From Streptomyces clavuligerus (GTDB lineage Bacteria; Actinomycetota; Actinomycetes; Streptomycetales; Streptomycetaceae): a DNA stretch of 64,000 nt. How positions within the stretch are numbered: position 1 is the stretch's first letter; every line of letters starts with the position of its first letter. Made by a program: the position numbers and the translations under genes. The notes under the pieces were generated by a model that saw only the letters and a list, made by a program, of their open reading frames with translations, made no database searches and was not told the origin of the DNA. The DNA lies in NCBI RefSeq assembly GCF_005519465.1, contig NZ_CP027858.1:1612001-1676000 (forward strand), in the 5' to 3' direction. Positions 1 through 8,978 of this stretch are shown here, piece by piece.

Positions 1-1
1 C

Positions 2-787
2 CTCTCCCCCGACTTCGCCTCGGACCACCGGCTCTACGCCTACTTCACCACCTCGTCGGACAACCGTGTGGCCCGGCTGCGCTACGACGCGAGCAAGCCC
101 GCGGGCCGCCGGCTCGGCGCCCCCGACGTCGTTCTGCGGGGCATCCCCAAGGGCAGCGTCCACAACGGCGGGCGGATCGCCTTCGGCCCCGACCGGATGC
201 TGTACGCGGGCACGGGCGAGGCGGGCGAGACCGGGCTCTCCCAGGACCCGGAGTCGCTGGGCGGCAAGATCCTGCGGATCACCCCGGAGGGGCGCCCCGC
301 GCCGGACAACCCGGACCCGTCCTCCCCCGTCTACTCCCTGGGGCACCGCAATGTGCAGGGCCTGGCCTGGGACGCCGAAGGCAGGCTCTGGGCCGCGGAG
401 TTCGGGCAGAAGACCTGGGACGAACTGAATCTGATCGAGCCGGGGAAGAACTACGGCTGGCCGGAGGCCGAGGGCAGGGGCGGCGGCTCCCGCTTCGTGG
501 ACCCGGTGGCCCAGTGGCGGACGGACGAGGCGTCACCGAGCGGGATCGCCCACGCCCGCGGGTCGATCTGGATGGCCGGGCTCGGGGGTGAACGGCTCTG
601 GCGGATTCCCCTCGCCGGTGCGGAACCTTCCGCGGAACCCCAGGCGTTCCTGGAGGAGAAGTACGGACGGCTGCGCACGGTGGTGGCCGCGGGCGGCTCC
701 ACGCTCTGGCTGCTGACGAGCGAGACCGACGGACGGGGAACGCCCGGGGCGGGTGACGACCGGGTGCTCCGGCTGACGGTGAGCTAG
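2..787 (+). CDS. PQQ-dependent sugar dehydrogenase (glucose/sorbosone dehydrogenase family), 5' end cut by window
   Basis: The open frame already runs at base 2, and its first residues (LSPDFASDHRLYAYFTTSS) continue into the methionine-less start of the visible part, so the gene begins before the window. Family signatures are the propeller repeats GRIAFGPDRMLYAGTGE, LGGKILRI and YSLGHRNVQGLAWD, then WAAEFGQKTWDELN and NYGWP. These are typical of the soluble glucose dehydrogenase / aldose sugar dehydrogenase beta-propeller. The family oxidises sugars in the periplasm or extracellularly, usually with PQQ; Streptomyces members are mostly secreted lipoproteins, but the signal region lies outside the window. 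The C-terminus (DDRVLRLTVS) looks complete. The substrate cannot be told from sequence. Confidence 0.85.
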   Translation, partial: LSPDFASDHRLYAYFTTSSDNRVARLRYDASKPAGRRLGAPDVVLRGIPKGSVHNGGRIAFGPDRMLYAGTGEAGETGLSQDPESLGGKILRITPEGRPAPDNPDPSSPVYSLGHRNVQGLAWDAEGRLWAAEFGQKTWDELNLIEPGKNYGWPEAEGRGGGSRFVDPVAQWRTDEASPSGIAHARGSIWMAGLGGERLWRIPLAGAEPSAEPQAFLEEKYGRLRTVVAAGGSTLWLLTSETDGRGTPGAGDDRVLRLTVS

Positions 788-925
788 CCGGGGCGCCCCG
801 GCGGACGGCGGGCCGGGCCGGTGTCCCGTGCGGCGGGGGCCGTCCGGGCGGGGCGGGTGGCCGCGCAGGCGGCGAACGGGCGGGACGAGCGGGCAGGACA
901 GGGCGGGCGACAGGGGGTTGGGCCG

Positions 926-1147
926 ATGTTCCAGACATTCGACGAGTTCTTCGTCCCGGGCACCAGACATCTCACGGAGGAGCGCAACCGGCTGGAGCTG
1001 ACCCGGGAGGACGCCGGGACGGGTGACCCGTGCCGGGGCCCCGTCGACCTCGGCTCGGGCCTGGTCCTCGTCCGCCGCGCGGAGGAGCCGCACGAGGGCC
1101 CGCCGGAGCCCGAGGACACCGAGGGCACCGGAATACCCGGGCCCTGA
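926..1147 (+). CDS. Small conserved hypothetical protein (DUF6191-like)
   Basis: A 73-residue protein starts at ATG 926, preceded by a G-rich stretch (CAGGGGG) that can serve as ribosome binding site. An in-frame start at 821 would add a low-complexity Arg/Gly/Ala leader unlike a real protein, so the shorter start is preferred. The body (MFQTFDEFFVPGTRHLTEE, then RLELTRED and GPVDLGSGLVLVR) resembles small Streptomyces proteins with an FxPGxxH...LELTR...GPxDLxSG pattern that I recall as DUF6191. No catalytic motif, membrane segment or signal peptide is visible. Function is unknown. Confidence 0.6.
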   Translation: MFQTFDEFFVPGTRHLTEERNRLELTREDAGTGDPCRGPVDLGSGLVLVRRAEEPHEGPPEPEDTEGTGIPGP

Positions 1148-1232
1148 TCCCCCGTCCGCCGACCCCCGGCTCCCGGGACCAGGGCCGGTCGGGCGGGCTG
1201 CCGACGCCCGGGACCGGCGCTTTGGGGCCTAA

Positions 1233-1435
1233 GTCGTGTCGTCAAAATCCCGTCTGCGTCGCGACGCCTTGCACGCACATCTGCTGCGTTGTCGTCGGTC
1301 GCCGATGGCCCCCTGGGCCTGGCGGCCCGGGAGGGACCCCCACCGCATGGACTCCCTCCTCCGCCTTGCATCTGCACGCACCATGCGCCGCACCGCCCGT
1401 CCTCCGGACGGACGAAGCTATTTTGACGACACTCC
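1233..1435. mobile_element. MITE-like element with terminal inverted repeats
   Basis: The 13-mer GTGTCGTCAAAAT at 1236-1248 recurs exactly inverted at 1420-1432, giving a unit of about 200 bp with no credible gene inside. The AT-containing termini stand out in very GC-rich DNA. The interior has two similar stretches containing GCCTTGCA. The right boundary touches the TAG stop codon (1436-1438) of the regulator gene. A non-autonomous transposable element is the simplest reading. No clean target-site duplication could be read. Confidence 0.55.
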
Positions 1436-4400
1436 CTAGCCCTCCGGGGCCGGGGGGAAGAGGCGCAGCCGATGGGCGAGGGCGGCTGCCTCGCCGCGCC
1501 CGGAGACGCCCAGTTTGGCAAGGATGTTCGAGACATGGACGCTGGCGGTCTTCGGTGAGATGGAGAGCGTCTGCGCGATCTGGCGGTTGCTGCGGCCCGC
1601 CGAGACCAGCCGGAGGACGTCCTCCTCGCGCGGGGTGAGCCCCAGACCGGGGCCCGGCTCGGGCGCGGCGGCGGGCCCGTGGGGGCCGTCCGGGCCGGAC
1701 GCGGAGGCGGGGAGCGCGAGCCGGGCGCCGCGGGCGGTCAGCGCGATCTCCTCGGTGAGGGGCCGGTCGCCCACCCGGCGGGCCGTGTCGGCGGCGGAGC
1801 GCAGCAGTTCGCGGGCGTGTGAGCGGTCCGACGGCAGCAGCGCCCGGGCCCAGCGGGTGCGGACCATGGCCCGCTCCCGGGGGAAGCCCACGGTCTCGAA
1901 GGCGGCGTCCGCCTCGGCCCAGTCGGCGGCGGTGTCCTCGCCCGAGGCCCGGCGCAGTTCGGCGCGGACCCAGCGTTCATGGGCCCGCCAGACCGGGAGC
2001 GCCGCGGCGAGCGGGCGCATGGTGCGGCCGATGAGGTCCAGGGCCCCGGCCCGGCCGGGCTCGGCGGCGGGCAGCGCCCGGGTGTCGGCCTCCAGCGAGG
2101 CGGCGGCCCGGACCAGCGGCCAGGCGTAGCGGAGGGTGCAGGCCGACAGACCGGCCCGTACGGCACGGGCGAAGATCTCCCGGGCCTCGTCGATCCGGCC
2201 CTCGGCCGCCGCGACCCCGAGGGCGATGCAGGCCAGCGGAAGGATGTTCTGGGGCATGGCGTTGTGGGCGCCGAAGTGGCCGTGGGCGGCCTCCAGTCGG
2301 CGGCCCGCGGCGGCGGTGTCGCCGCGGGCCAGGTCCACCAGGCCGAGTTGGAGGGAGGCGTAGCCGCGGGGCCGGGGGCTGAGGGCCTTGCGCAGGGCGT
2401 CCTCGGCGGCGGTGACGGCGTCGTCCCAGCGGCCGAGGGAGTAGTGGGACTCGGCGAGGTTGCCGAGAATCCACGCCTCGGAGTCCAGCAGGCCGTAGTG
2501 GTGCATCAGCTCGATGCCCTCGGCCATCAGGTCCACGGCCTCCTGGGAGCGGCCGAGTCCTTCGAGCACGGCGGGGAGGTTCACATGGACGCGTCCGATG
2601 AGGGCGGGCAGTCCGAGGCGGACGACGCGTTCCCGGACGGCGTACATCTCGGCGAGGCCGCCGGTGACGTCGCCGGAGTCGGTCAGCAGGACACCGAGGA
2701 CGAAGCGGGCCTTGAGCTCGATCTCCTCCTCGCCGACCATCCGGGCGTAGGCGACGGCGCGTTCGGCGGTCTCCACGCTGTCGGGGCCGGGGGTGTGCAG
2801 CCGCTGCCAGCCGACCACCTCCGCCAGGACCTCGGCGTGGACGGCGGACGGCGGCAGGCCGCGCACCAGGTTCTGGGCCTCGGCGAGTTCGGTCCAGCCG
2901 TCGCCCCGGCCGAGGGCCGGGACCAGCCGGGAGCTCTCCACGGCGAACCAGGCCGCGCGCAGCGGGTCGCCCTCGGCCGCGGCCATCCGCTGCCCCCGTC
3001 TGGTGATCTTGAGCGCGCGCTCCCGCTCGCTGCTGAGGCGGCCCGCGACGGCGGCCTCCGCCATGAGATCGAGGAAGCGCAGCGGCTGGGCGGGGTCCCC
3101 GCAGGCCGGGTAGACCTCGGCGTAGTCGAGGGGGCGCAGCTCCGCGCGGATGTCGTCGGGGACGGCGTCCCACAGCTCCATGGCCCGTTCCAGGAGGCTC
3201 AGCTGTTCGGCGTAGGCGTGCCGGAGCCGGGCCTCGACGGAGGCGCGCAGAACGGCGGGGAGCGCCTTGGCGGGGGCCTGCGCGTGGTACCAGTAGCTGG
3301 CGAGCCGGGTGGCCCGTTCGTCCTCCCGGACAAGCAGGGGGTCGTCCTCCAGCGCCTGCGCGTAGCGGCGGTTGATCCGGGAGCGCTCGCCGGGCAGCAG
3401 GTCGTCGGCGACGGCCTCCCGGGCCAGCGAGTGCCGGAAGCGGTAGCCGTCGCCGTCCGGGGTGGCGAGCAGGAGGTGGGCGCCGACGGCGGAGCGCAGC
3501 GCCTCGATGAGGTCGTCCTCGGGGAGCCGGGCGACGGCGCGCAGCAGTCCGTACTCGACGGTGGAGCCGCCCTCGGCGACGGTCCTGGCGACGCGCTGGG
3601 CGTCGTCGGAGAGGGCTTCGACCCGGACGAGGAGGATGTCGCGGAGGGAGTCGGGCAGGCCGTGGGGGCTGCCGCCGTCGGCGATGCTGCGGGCCAGTTC
3701 CTCGACGAAGAAGGCGTTGCCGTCGGAGCGTTCGAAGACGCGGTCCACGAGGGTGGCGCCGGGTTCACCGGCGAGGATGCCAGTGAGCTGGCGGTGGACC
3801 TCACCGCGGGTGAAGCGGGTCAGCTCGATGCGCTGGACGGTGCGCATCCGGTCGAGTTCGGCGAGGAAGGGCCGCAGCGGGTGGCGGCGGTGGACGTCGT
3901 CGGAGCGGTAGGTGGCGACGAGGACGAGCCGTCCCCGGCGCAGGGTGCGGAAGAGATAGGCGAGGAGCTGACGGGTGGAGGCGTCCGCCCAGTGCAGATC
4001 CTCCAGGACGAGGACGACGGTGCGTTCGGCGGCGATCCGCTCCAGCAGCCGGGCGGTCAGTTCGAAGAGGCGGGCCCGGTCCTCCTCGCCGCGCCCGGGG
4101 CTCTCGCCGCGGGGACGCCGTCCCCGTTCGGGCAGGAGCCGGGCGAGTTCGTCCTCCTGTCCGGCGGCGGCGGAGGCCAGTTCCCCGGGCAGGGCGCGGT
4201 CGAGGGCGCGCAGGGCGCCCGCGAAAGGGGCGAAGGGCAGTCCGTCCGCGCCGATCTCCAGACAGCCGCCGACCGCGACGACGGCGCCGCGGCGCCGGGC
4301 CTCGGCGAGTGTCTCCTCGACGAGCCGGGTCTTGCCGACGCCCGCCTCGCCGCCGATGAGCAGTGCCTGCGGCTCGCCCGGGCCGCGGGTGCCCGCTCGG

Positions 4401-4540
4401 GCGAGCGCGCCGGTGAGCGTGGACAGCTCACCGGCGCGGCCGACGAATACCGGACTGACGGACCTGGTCTCCACGGTGCCGAGCATCGCACAGCGGTCCG
4501 CCGTGCTGATCCGGGGGCTCCGTACCAGCTCAAGAGCCAT
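1436..4540 (-). CDS. LuxR-family transcriptional regulator with AAA ATPase domain (LAL type)
   Basis: This 1034-residue protein has the classic large ATP-binding LuxR (LAL) layout. An N-terminal P-loop ATPase carries Walker A GGEAGVGKT, with VLVLEDLHWAD as the Walker B region. A long helical TPR-like middle follows. The C-terminal LuxR helix-turn-helix begins at LTPREEDVLRLVSAGRSNRQIA and continues KTASVHVSNILAKLG. LAL proteins are usually pathway activators whose ATPase gates DNA binding. An alternative start is Met19. Its start lies 4 bp after the stop of the small upstream gene, so the two are probably co-transcribed. The stop codon is immediately next to the MITE-like element. The target regulon cannot be predicted. 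Confidence 0.85.
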   Translation of the reverse strand: MALELVRSPRISTADRCAMLGTVETRSVSPVFVGRAGELSTLTGALARAGTRGPGEPQALLIGGEAGVGKTRLVEETLAEARRRGAVVAVGGCLEIGADGLPFAPFAGALRALDRALPGELASAAAGQEDELARLLPERGRRPRGESPGRGEEDRARLFELTARLLERIAAERTVVLVLEDLHWADASTRQLLAYLFRTLRRGRLVLVATYRSDDVHRRHPLRPFLAELDRMRTVQRIELTRFTRGEVHRQLTGILAGEPGATLVDRVFERSDGNAFFVEELARSIADGGSPHGLPDSLRDILLVRVEALSDDAQRVARTVAEGGSTVEYGLLRAVARLPEDDLIEALRSAVGAHLLLATPDGDGYRFRHSLAREAVADDLLPGERSRINRRYAQALEDDPLLVREDERATRLASYWYHAQAPAKALPAVLRASVEARLRHAYAEQLSLLERAMELWDAVPDDIRAELRPLDYAEVYPACGDPAQPLRFLDLMAEAAVAGRLSSERERALKITRRGQRMAAAEGDPLRAAWFAVESSRLVPALGRGDGWTELAEAQNLVRGLPPSAVHAEVLAEVVGWQRLHTPGPDSVETAERAVAYARMVGEEEIELKARFVLGVLLTDSGDVTGGLAEMYAVRERVVRLGLPALIGRVHVNLPAVLEGLGRSQEAVDLMAEGIELMHHYGLLDSEAWILGNLAESHYSLGRWDDAVTAAEDALRKALSPRPRGYASLQLGLVDLARGDTAAAGRRLEAAHGHFGAHNAMPQNILPLACIALGVAAAEGRIDEAREIFARAVRAGLSACTLRYAWPLVRAAASLEADTRALPAAEPGRAGALDLIGRTMRPLAAALPVWRAHERWVRAELRRASGEDTAADWAEADAAFETVGFPRERAMVRTRWARALLPSDRSHARELLRSAADTARRVGDRPLTEEIALTARGARLALPASASGPDGPHGPAAAPEPGPGLGLTPREEDVLRLVSAGRSNRQIAQTLSISPKTASVHVSNILAKLGVSGRGEAAALAHRLRLFPPAPEG

Positions 4541-4544
4541 CTGG

Positions 4545-4712
4545 TCAGGCGGCGGGCGCGTAGTGCCCGGGGTCCTCGGGCACGGGGTCGCCGGTATCGC
4601 CGGCGCCCTCCCGGCGGGCCTGGCGCACCCACCGGGCGAGCCGGTGGGCCTCGGCCTCCTGGATCAGGTCGGCGTGGCGGTCCTGGTGCGGCTGGCGGCG
4701 GTGACCGGACAT
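4545..4712 (-). CDS. Small hypothetical protein upstream of the LAL regulator
   Basis: A 55-residue protein, rich in His, Arg and Ala, starts at the ATG at 4710-4712. AGGGGAG lies 6 bases before that start, which is why it was preferred to the longer in-frame one. It contains RHADLIQEAEAHRLARWVRQA, likely a single amphipathic helix, and ends PGHYAPAA. No known domain is recognised. Only 4 bp separate it from the LAL regulator start, so it probably belongs to the same transcript. Confidence 0.45.
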   Translation of the reverse strand: MSGHRRQPHQDRHADLIQEAEAHRLARWVRQARREGAGDTGDPVPEDPGHYAPAA

Positions 4713-4958
4713 CGGTTTCTCCCCTGGGTGTCGGGACGGAGCGGTGTGCTGCCGTGCTCGTCCACTCTGGCCGCCCAGGGGGGTGCGGCACATCGGGAGA
4801 GTTCCGCATGTGCACCGGGGCAGGGTCCTTAGGCGCGCCCGCGCGGGGCGGCCGGTGCGCCCCTCACGGCCTAAGACACCTCAGACGCCTCGGACCTCCT
4901 CGGTCATCTCAGCTGTCTCAGCCGTCTCGGATGTTTCGGATGTCTCGGACGGGCAGGG

Positions 4959-5609
4959 TCAGGAGCCCGCTTCGGGGAGGGCCAGGAAGAGATCGAAGTA
5001 CATGCCCGTGGCCAGGAAGACGCCGATGCCGCCGAGGACGGCCCCGCCGGTCGCGCAGGCGCGGACCCAGCCCGGCTTGCCGGGGCGGGTGAGGACGGCG
5101 ATGCCGACGATGAGGGCGATCAGCGCGAAGATGCCGTTGACGAGGGCGGTGGTGTGCCAGGCGTCGCCGTAGATGGCGGAGATCTGGGTGGCGGCCGAGC
5201 CGCCCTGGGCGGTCTCGATCTGGCCCAGCAGGGTCTGGCGTTCGGCGGCGATCCGGCCGACCCAACTGCCGCTGAGCCCGACGACGGCGAGCCCGGCGGC
5301 GACCACCGCGGCGGCGGCGGAGAGCACCCCGGAGGAGACAGGGGCCTCCTCCTCGGTCTCCCCCTCGGTCTCCCCGTCGCCCTGGTCCTCGCCCTGATCG
5401 TCGGTTCCGTCCTCGGTCCCGTCCTCGGCCTCCGCCTCGGCACCGTTCCCGGCCCCGGGCCCGCCGTCCTCGTGCGCCGCGGCCTCAGGGCCCGCCGCCC
5501 CCGTGTCCTCGGCCGGGGCGGCCGTCCGTGTGCCCGCGGCCTCCGGGGCCGGGTCCGTTCCGGCGCCGTCCGGCATGCCGTCGTTCTTCTCGGTCTTCGT
5601 CAGGTCCAT
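4959..5609 (-). CDS. Membrane protein with long acidic N-terminal tail
   Basis: From ATG 5609 (MDLTKTEKNDG) the protein is 216 residues. The first ~100 residues are a low-complexity Glu/Asp/Gly/Ala tail (runs such as EAEAEDGTEDGTDDQGEDQ). Three hydrophobic segments follow: VLSAAAAVVAAGLAVVGL, a second around ALVNGIFALIALIVGIAV, and a C-terminal one around GAVLGGIGVFLATGMYF. It is likely an inner-membrane protein with a disordered acidic cytoplasmic region. No family is recognised. The start is uncertain: no strong Shine-Dalgarno precedes 5609, and an internal Met at MPDGAG has GAGAAG nearby. Downstream DNA to about 4870 is simple-sequence with a roughly 9-base period. Confidence 0.6.
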   Translation of the reverse strand: MDLTKTEKNDGMPDGAGTDPAPEAAGTRTAAPAEDTGAAGPEAAAHEDGGPGAGNGAEAEAEDGTEDGTDDQGEDQGDGETEGETEEEAPVSSGVLSAAAAVVAAGLAVVGLSGSWVGRIAAERQTLLGQIETAQGGSAATQISAIYGDAWHTTALVNGIFALIALIVGIAVLTRPGKPGWVRACATGGAVLGGIGVFLATGMYFDLFLALPEAGS

Positions 5610-5706
5610 GGTGCGCACGCTAGGCGGCCCGTCTGAGAGCGGGCTGAGAACCCGGCCCGGGAGCGGCCCAGGACCGGGGCCGGTGCGTGCCGGAGGGCGG
5701 CGCGCG

Positions 5707-6282
5707 TCAGGAGGCGGACGCGCGCGCCTGTCGCCACTCGGGGGCCAGGACCGACCAGATCTCCAGGTCGGTCCGCTTCCCCCGGTGGAGGTCGCCGTCG
5801 CGGAGCACACCGTCGCACCGCATGCCGAGCCGTTCGGCGGTCCGGAGGCTCGGCGCGTTCTCGGCGGAGGCGACCCACTCGACCCGGTGGATGCCGCGGA
5901 CGTCGACGGCCCAGTCGATCAGCAGCCGCAGGGCCCGGGTCACCAGCCCCTGGCCGACGGCGGCGGGCTCCAGCCAGCAGCCCACCTCGCAGGTGCCCTG
6001 CCCGGCGTCGAAGAGCCGGAACAGCACCCCGCCGACGAGGGTGCCCCCCTGCCAGATGCCGTAGATCCGGCCGCCGTCGGCGGCCTGCTTCTCCGCGTAC
6101 CGCTCCAGGAAGGCCCGCGACTCCTCGACGGTGCGGTTGACGTCCGGGAGCGGGACATGGCGGCCGATGTGCTCACGGCCCCGCTCGATGTGGGCGAAGA
6201 ACTCCTCGGCCTGCCAGGGCTCCAGGGGACGCAGCTCCGCGCCGGTTCCGTCGGCGTCCGACCCCAGGGGTATCGCAAACAT
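5707..6282 (-). CDS. GNAT family N-acetyltransferase (RimJ/RimL-like)
   Basis: A 191-residue protein starts at ATG 6282, preceded by GAAGGAAAGAG. It shows the acetyltransferase fold of the ribosomal-protein-serine acetyltransferase branch: an N-terminal LRPLEPWQAEEFFAH, IYGIWQGGTLVGGVLFR in the beta sheet, EVGCWLEPAAVGQGLVTRAL as the acetyl-CoA loop region, and RVEWVASAENAPSLRTAERLG near the end. Family members transfer acetyl from acetyl-CoA to an N-terminus or small amine. The actual substrate is unknown. The upstream in-frame extension is out of character and was dropped. Confidence 0.8.
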   Translation of the reverse strand: MFAIPLGSDADGTGAELRPLEPWQAEEFFAHIERGREHIGRHVPLPDVNRTVEESRAFLERYAEKQAADGGRIYGIWQGGTLVGGVLFRLFDAGQGTCEVGCWLEPAAVGQGLVTRALRLLIDWAVDVRGIHRVEWVASAENAPSLRTAERLGMRCDGVLRDGDLHRGKRTDLEIWSVLAPEWRQARASAS

Positions 6283-6358
6283 GGTGCTCTTTCCTTCTCG
6301 CGCTGTCTCGCGCCGCTCGCTTCCCGCCTGCTCGTGCCACGGGTGCGCGGCACGTCGA

Positions 6359-8731
6359 TCAGGGCGCGGTCCGGACCTGGTCCTCCCGGCCCTCGCACTC
6401 CTCACGGCCCCCGCGTTCGGCGTGGTCCGTACGCCCCATGTGATCCACGCGATCTGTGTGACCTGTGTGATCTATGTGGTCAGTGCATCCTGTGTGATGT
6501 GTGTGGTCACCGGTGCGCTGTTCCACGATCTTCGCATGCCCGCCGTCCGAGGGCGGCTCAATCGTGATGCGGGGCAGCAGCCGGTCCACCCGGCGCGGCA
6601 GCCACCAGTTGGCGCCGCCGAGCAGATGCATCAGGGCCGGGACCAGCAGGGTGCGCAGGACAAAGGCGTCGAGGGCGACGGCGGCGGCCAGCGCGATGCC
6701 GAACATGGCGATGATCCGGTCGCCGGTGAGGACGAAGGCGAGAAAGACCGAGATCATGATGACCGCGGCGGAGTTGATCACCCGTCCGGTCTCGGCGAGC
6801 CCGACCCGTACCGCCCTGCGGTTGTCCCCCGTCGCCAGCCACTCCTCGTACATCCGGCCCACCAGGAAGACCTGGTAGTCCATGGAGAGGCCGAAGAGCA
6901 CCGAGACCATGATGACCGGCAGGAAGGGCTCGATCGGCCCCGCGGCGCCCAGCCCCATCAGCTCGCTGCCCCAGCCCCACTGGAAGATCGCGACCACGAC
7001 GCCGAAGGCACCGGCGACGGCGGCGATGTTCATGGCGGCGGCCTTGAGGGGTATCGCGAAGGAGCGGAAGGCGAGCAGCAGCAGCAGAGAGCCGAGCCCG
7101 ATCACCACCCCGACGAACGGCGGCAGCTTGCCGATGATCAGGGCGGCGAAGTCGTCGTAACCGGCGGTCACGCCGCCCACGTACACCCGCAGCCCGGTGC
7201 CGTCGGCCGCGGCGGGCAGCACGGTCCGCCGCAGCCGGTCCACGAGTTCGCTGGTCTCCTCCGACTGCGGCGAGGAGTCCGGGACGACGCTGAGCAGGGC
7301 CGTGTCACCGGCGGCGTTGACCACGACGGGGCCGGTGGACGCGACGCCCCGGGCACCGTCGAGGACGGCGGGCAGCCGGTCCATGGCGCGGCGCTCGGCG
7401 GGCCCGTCGATCCGGGCGACCAGGGTCAGCGGGCCGTTGACCCCGGGGCCGAAGCCGCCCGCCGCCCCGGCGCCGTCCGGCGCGGAGCCGCCGTGGGCCA
7501 GCAGGTCGTAGGCGGCGCGGGTGGTGGAGCCCGCCGGGTGGTTGCCCTGGTCGGAGGTGCCGAGCCGGAGCGAGAGCGCGGGCAGCGCGAGCACCGCGAC
7601 CAGTACGGTCGCGACCGCCCCCAGCAGCCGGGGTCGCCGCTCCACCAGCCGGGCCCAGCGGGCGGCCAGCCCCGGGACGGGCTCGGCCAGGGGCCCGTGC
7701 TCCGCGAGCGCCCGCCGTTCGCGCCCGCTGAGCGCGCGCGTTCCGATGAACGAGAGCAGCGCGGGCAGCAGGGTGACGGAGGCGGCGACGGTGAGGACGA
7801 CCGTGAGCGAGGCGGAGATCGCCACCCCGTCGAGGAAGTCGAGCCGCAGCACCAGCATGCCGAGGAGGGCGATGCAGACGGTGGCCCCGGCGAAGACGAC
7901 GGCCCGGCCGGTGGTGACGACGGCCTCGCGGGCGGCGTCGGCGACGGGGAGCCCGGCGCGCAGCCCGCGGCGGTGCCGGGTGACGATGAAGAGGGCGTAG
8001 TCGATGCCCACGCCGAGACCGATGAGAACGCCGAGCATCGGGGCGAAGTCGGCGACGGTCATGGTGTGGCCGAGCAGGACGGTCCCCGCGTAGGCGGTGC
8101 CGACGGAGATCACCGCGGTGATGAGCGGGAGCAGGCTGGCGGCGAGCGAGCCGAAGGCGAGGAAGAGGACGACGGCGGCCACGGCGACGCCGACCGCTTC
8201 GGCCGTGAAGCCGCCGGGGGTCTGCATCCGCCCGGCGGCGGGCCCGCCCACCTCGACCCGGATCTGTTCGGTCGCCGCCGCGCGGGCGGTGTCGACGACC
8301 GCGTCGATCCGTTCCGCGGGGAGGTCGGCCGCGCGCCGCTCATAGGTGACGGTGGCGTAGGCGGTCCGTCCGTCGGGGCTGATCCGCTCGCCGCCGCCGG
8401 GGCCGGGGCCGTACGGGCCGCTCACGGACGCCACCTCGGGGAGGCGGCCGACCGCTTCGAGCATCCGGGTCATCGGCTCACGCACCCCGGGGGCGCCGAC
8501 CGTGCCCCGTTCGGTGTGCCAGACGACGGTGTCGCTGTCGCCGTCCAGCCCGGGGAAGCCCTCCGACAGCAGGGCGGCGGCCCGGCCGGACTCGGTGCCG
8601 GGGACGTCGTAGTCGTTGGAGTAAGCGGTCTTGGCGACTCCCGCCGCGAGGGCGGTACCCGCGCAGACGGCCAGCCAGAGCAGGACGACGACGAGTCGGT
8701 GGGTGACGCACCACCGGGCGAGGGCTGCCAA
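6359..8731 (-). CDS. MMPL family transporter (RND superfamily)
   Basis: A 790-residue inner-membrane protein starts MAALARWCVTHRLVVVLL. It has the duplicated MMPL plan: transmembrane segment 1, a large extracytoplasmic loop, then about five helices including VLIGLGVGIDYALFIV, repeated in the second half with VLFGLSMDYQVFLVGRMYEE. The GxxxDY motifs are those used for proton coupling in this family. MMPL proteins export lipids or hydrophobic small molecules. The last ~55 residues are odd: a His/Asp/Thr-rich simple-sequence tail with repeated HTDH-like steps, probably repeat expansion at the 3' end. A substrate cannot be assigned. Confidence 0.85.
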   Translation of the reverse strand: MAALARWCVTHRLVVVLLWLAVCAGTALAAGVAKTAYSNDYDVPGTESGRAAALLSEGFPGLDGDSDTVVWHTERGTVGAPGVREPMTRMLEAVGRLPEVASVSGPYGPGPGGGERISPDGRTAYATVTYERRAADLPAERIDAVVDTARAAATEQIRVEVGGPAAGRMQTPGGFTAEAVGVAVAAVVLFLAFGSLAASLLPLITAVISVGTAYAGTVLLGHTMTVADFAPMLGVLIGLGVGIDYALFIVTRHRRGLRAGLPVADAAREAVVTTGRAVVFAGATVCIALLGMLVLRLDFLDGVAISASLTVVLTVAASVTLLPALLSFIGTRALSGRERRALAEHGPLAEPVPGLAARWARLVERRPRLLGAVATVLVAVLALPALSLRLGTSDQGNHPAGSTTRAAYDLLAHGGSAPDGAGAAGGFGPGVNGPLTLVARIDGPAERRAMDRLPAVLDGARGVASTGPVVVNAAGDTALLSVVPDSSPQSEETSELVDRLRRTVLPAAADGTGLRVYVGGVTAGYDDFAALIIGKLPPFVGVVIGLGSLLLLLAFRSFAIPLKAAAMNIAAVAGAFGVVVAIFQWGWGSELMGLGAAGPIEPFLPVIMVSVLFGLSMDYQVFLVGRMYEEWLATGDNRRAVRVGLAETGRVINSAAVIMISVFLAFVLTGDRIIAMFGIALAAAVALDAFVLRTLLVPALMHLLGGANWWLPRRVDRLLPRITIEPPSDGGHAKIVEQRTGDHTHHTGCTDHIDHTGHTDRVDHMGRTDHAERGGREECEGREDQVRTAP

Positions 8732-8978
8732 CGGACCTGCTCCCTGGGTACCTTGTAGATCTTCGAACGGGCATGGCCCGGAAGAACATATGACTGACCG
8801 AGGAGAACTCTGTCAGTGAAAAGAGATCATTTGCCCCTTGAGCCGCTTTTCGTGGGATTGATCACATGCGGGAGGGTGTGCGGGGGATACGGGCCCAGGG
8901 CCGGCGGACCCCGCCGGAGCGGGGCAACGGCCCTTCGGGGCACGGACGTTGTCCGTGCCGGCTGGCACGATGGGCGGC

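Noticed and set aside
1979..5092. Plus-strand frame of more than 1000 residues opposite the LAL regulator
   Set aside because: It is the antisense shadow of the regulator with Gly/Gln/Val-rich composition and no domain.
6131..8758. Plus-strand 875-residue frame opposite the MMPL gene
   Set aside because: Antisense shadow; low complexity, while the minus strand has clear MMPL motifs.
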